This document shows positions 5,894-7,332 of a stretch of 7,332 bases of DNA, piece after piece. This stretch comes from Chloroflexota bacterium (lineage in GTDB: Bacteria; Chloroflexota; Dehalococcoidia; UBA2247; RBG-13-53-26). The stretch is from contig JAFNFZ010000179.1 in assembly GCA_017885485.1 (NCBI GenBank), forward strand, positions 1 through 7,332, read 5' to 3'. Every line of letters starts with the position of its first letter. Position 1 is the first letter of the stretch. The notes under the pieces were generated by a model. That model was not told the origin of the DNA. It was given only the letters and a program-made list of their open reading frames with translations, and made no database searches. Both the position numbers and the translations under genes were made by a program.

Positions 5894-7001
5894 CGGATGC
5901 CTCCTTTGTTCTTCCTTCCCTGGTTACTTTCTCCACCCTGATCTTCTTCAAGGACTTGTCGGCTGCCTTGCGCACCCTGACATCCTTGTCCTTCATGGCT
6001 TGAATGAGCGTGCCTGCCGCGTCAGGATCTCCGATGTTACCGAGGGCCACCGCTGCGCAGTGCCTGACCATGGCGCTCTGGTCCTTGGCCAGAATCTGGC
6101 ACAGAGGCTCCACTGCTCTGGCGTCTTCCATATTGCCAAGGGTCTTCACCCCAATCTTCCGGACAGCTTCGCTCTTGGTACTCAGCGTGATGTGGATCAG
6201 CGGTTCCACCGCTGGCTCGCCCACGATCATCAGCGCCTCTGCCGCCTCGCGTTTGACCTGGATGTCCCTGCGGTGTGCCAGCGCGTGGATGAGAGGGGCT
6301 ACCGCTGCCTGCCCCTTCCGGCGCAGAGACTCTGCGGCTTCCTCCCGAACCGCGGGGTTGGCATCCTTCAGGGCATCGAGGATGGCGTCTACAGCTGCTC
6401 CAGGGTCTCCGATTTTGCCTATGGCTGTGGCCACCTCTTCCTGTACGACGGGGTCGAAGTCCTCCATTGCTTTGTAGAGAGGCTTGATGGCCAGGACATC
6501 TCCAATCATTCCCAGAATCCAGGCTGCCTGCTTTCGAACATGCCAGTCCTCATCGCCGAGGGCCATAATTAGGGGCGGGATGGCCTTCTTGTTGCCCATT
6601 TTGGCCAGAGAATCCGCGGCATTCCGACGAACCTGCCAATCCTCATCTCTGAGGCCCATGATTAGAGGACCTATGGCTCTTTCATCGCCAATCTCGCCCA
6701 GCGCCCAGCACGCCTCGGCGCGGACGTCGCTGTCGGCATCCTCCACGGAAAGGAGCAGCCCTCTGACGGCGGGCGTTCCCATCTTGGTCAGAGCCAGGGC
6801 GGCGTTGTATTTCACCAGCCCGTCCTGCCGGTGCCTCAGTGCCTGGATGAGTGGACCTACGGCCGGGACACCGATCTGGGCCAGGGCATCGGTCACATCT
6901 TCGCGCCCCAGCGCCCCCATGAGTTGTTCCACAAGTTCCTCGGTGGTCTGTTCCACCTGGGCCTCTTGCGGCTTCTTGGGTTGCACATTGCCTGTTACCA
7001 T
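5886..7001 (-). CDS. HEAT-repeat protein (PBS lyase HEAT-like)
   Basis: The 371-aa protein begins at ATG 7001 behind AAAGGGGAGA (about 7015-7006). After a hydrophilic N-terminus (1-30) it is almost entirely a solenoid. About ten HEAT-like repeats of roughly 31 residues fill positions 36-355, each with the pattern A(L/I)G.IGD..A..PLI.AL.D.D..VR..AA. Clear examples are WALGEIGDERAIGPLI (99-114) and VALGNIGDPDAAGTLI (318-333). Such scaffolds bind proteins and occur in phycobilin-lyase-like and regulatory proteins; nothing here points to bilin metabolism. No membrane segment is seen. The frame stays open upstream to a GTG at 7109, but those 36 residues would lie inside the inverted repeat and after the predicted transcription start, so I rejected them. 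The gene overlaps the following small gene by 8 bp. The role is probably scaffolding; the partner is unknown. Confidence 0.92.
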   Translation of the reverse strand: MVTGNVQPKKPQEAQVEQTTEELVEQLMGALGREDVTDALAQIGVPAVGPLIQALRHRQDGLVKYNAALALTKMGTPAVRGLLLSVEDADSDVRAEACWALGEIGDERAIGPLIMGLRDEDWQVRRNAADSLAKMGNKKAIPPLIMALGDEDWHVRKQAAWILGMIGDVLAIKPLYKAMEDFDPVVQEEVATAIGKIGDPGAAVDAILDALKDANPAVREEAAESLRRKGQAAVAPLIHALAHRRDIQVKREAAEALMIVGEPAVEPLIHITLSTKSEAVRKIGVKTLGNMEDARAVEPLCQILAKDQSAMVRHCAAVALGNIGDPDAAGTLIQAMKDKDVRVRKAADKSLKKIRVEKVTREGRTKEASDV

Positions 7002-7025
7002 TGCGTCTCCCCTTTGGCAGCCCGA

Positions 7026-7109
7026 TGATCGAAGCTGTCCGCAGTAGCTGCCCGAACTCCACGGGGGTTTGCCCCGCCTCTCGCGCCGTTGTGGGCAAAC
7101 CCTTGGCAC
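7026..7109 (+). repeat. Left arm of 84-bp near-perfect inverted repeat upstream of the HEAT gene
   Basis: This arm is the reverse complement of 7249-7332 with only three mismatches and no gaps (about 96% identity). It begins TGATCGAAGCTGTCCGC and ends CCCTTGGCAC. It occupies most of the predicted 5' leader of the HEAT operon. Confidence 0.9.
7063..7104. repeat. Stem-loop inside the left arm (HEAT operon leader)
   Basis: GGGTTTGCCC (7065-7074) and GGGCAAACCC (7093-7102) are perfect reverse complements with an 18-nt loop. Read on the plus strand, two G-T wobble pairs extend the stem outward. The right arm keeps the same stem, with one T-G wobble in place of a Watson-Crick pair. It would form near the 5' end of the HEAT operon mRNA. 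Confidence 0.65.
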
Positions 7110-7118
7110 ATTATAGCA
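7110..7118 (-). promoter_or_regulatory. Extended -10 promoter of the HEAT operon
   Basis: On the minus strand TGCTATAAT (7118-7110) is a consensus extended -10, with no clear -35. The predicted start is near 7103, giving a leader of about 100 nt made almost wholly of the inverted-repeat arm. The promoter abuts the inner edge of the arm, so it lies on the segment enclosed by the repeat. Confidence 0.6.
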
Positions 7119-7248
7119 CAGCGTTCAAAATCACGATCACAGTCATTGCGGACCCTGCCGGCGGATCCCCATTGTCTTTGGGATTCTCTGGGGGAGGCAG
7201 GCAAGGGCGGCAAAGCTACCCATTGCAGGAGCTGTTGCCAACACAGTC
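7119..7248. other. Spacer between the inverted-repeat arms
   Basis: With the 9-bp promoter at its left edge, the spacer between the arms is 139 bp (7110-7248). No gene or RNA is recognised in it. Its other edge (next to 7249) shows no matching outward promoter on the plus strand. Confidence 0.55.
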
Positions 7249-7332
7249 GTGCCAAGGGTTTGCCCATAACGGCGCGAGAGGCGGGGCAGACCCCCGTGGA
7301 GTTCGGACAGCTACTGCGGACAGCTTCGATCA
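7249..7332 (-). repeat. Right arm of 84-bp near-perfect inverted repeat (runs to window end)
   Basis: This arm pairs with 7026-7109, with mismatches only at three positions. Pairing is intact up to the last base of the window, so the true arm may be longer. No gene is visible on this side within the window. Confidence 0.88.

Noticed and set aside
7002..7109. Extended HEAT protein start at GTG 7109 (407 aa)
   Set aside because: The extra 36 residues are repeat-derived, lie at or before the predicted transcription start, and ATG 7001 has its own ribosome site.
1..7332. CRISPR array
   Set aside because: No regularly spaced 20-50 bp repeats were seen; the only phased array has an 11-bp period.

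Overview
This 7.3-kb window appears to span the junction between an accessory, integrase-bearing region (left, about 1-3920) and ordinary chromosome (right, about 3990-7332). The gene content on the right is an enoyl-CoA hydratase/isomerase-family gene, a Cys-rich DUF6125-like protein and a PBS-lyase-type HEAT-repeat protein. With the fairly high G+C, strong Shine-Dalgarno sites and a tRNA gene without encoded CCA, this suggests a bacterium, possibly Chloroflexota/Dehalococcoidia. That assignment is an inference from gene types only and is uncertain.

Left region. A 755-aa protein (23-2290, +) combines three modules: an N-terminal PD-(D/E)xK-like nuclease fold, a central DndB-like DGQHR domain and a C-terminal Swt1-like HEPN domain. 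It looks like a defence or nucleic-acid-targeting protein. A non-coding stretch follows (2291-2720). Its right half holds a degenerate copy of the 3' part of a tRNA-Thr gene plus its downstream flank, and a perfect 13-bp hairpin. A complete tyrosine recombinase (3764-2721, -) comes next, preceded by four TTGA-type repeats spaced exactly 11 bp apart. The recombinase lies just downstream of an intact tRNA-Thr(CGU) gene (3991-3920, -), in the same orientation.

The key structural observation is that the tRNA 3' part and its flank (3973-3863, -) and the degenerate copy (2528-2637, +) form an inverted repeat of about 110 bp, roughly 84% identical. It encloses the recombinase. Ordinary tRNA-targeted islands leave direct repeats, so this arrangement is unusual.

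Right region. Divergent extended -10 promoters (TGGTATAAT on each strand) serve the tRNA/int side and an enoyl-CoA hydratase/isomerase-family gene (4148-4939, +). The latter is followed after 2 bp by the DUF6125-like gene (4942-5502). A 13-bp hairpin separates this pair from a convergent minus-strand operon: a HEAT-repeat protein (7001-5886) overlapping a small unrecognised protein (5893-5570). The promoter of that operon sits at the inner edge of a near-perfect 84-bp inverted repeat (7026-7109 / 7249-7332), which runs to the window end and may continue beyond it. This could be an invertible promoter cassette or a MITE-like insertion.

How the genes may work together (inference): the recombinase would mobilise an island at tRNA-Thr. 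The DGQHR fusion would be defence cargo, with the island's distal end left of the window. The genes right of the tRNA would be resident chromosome.
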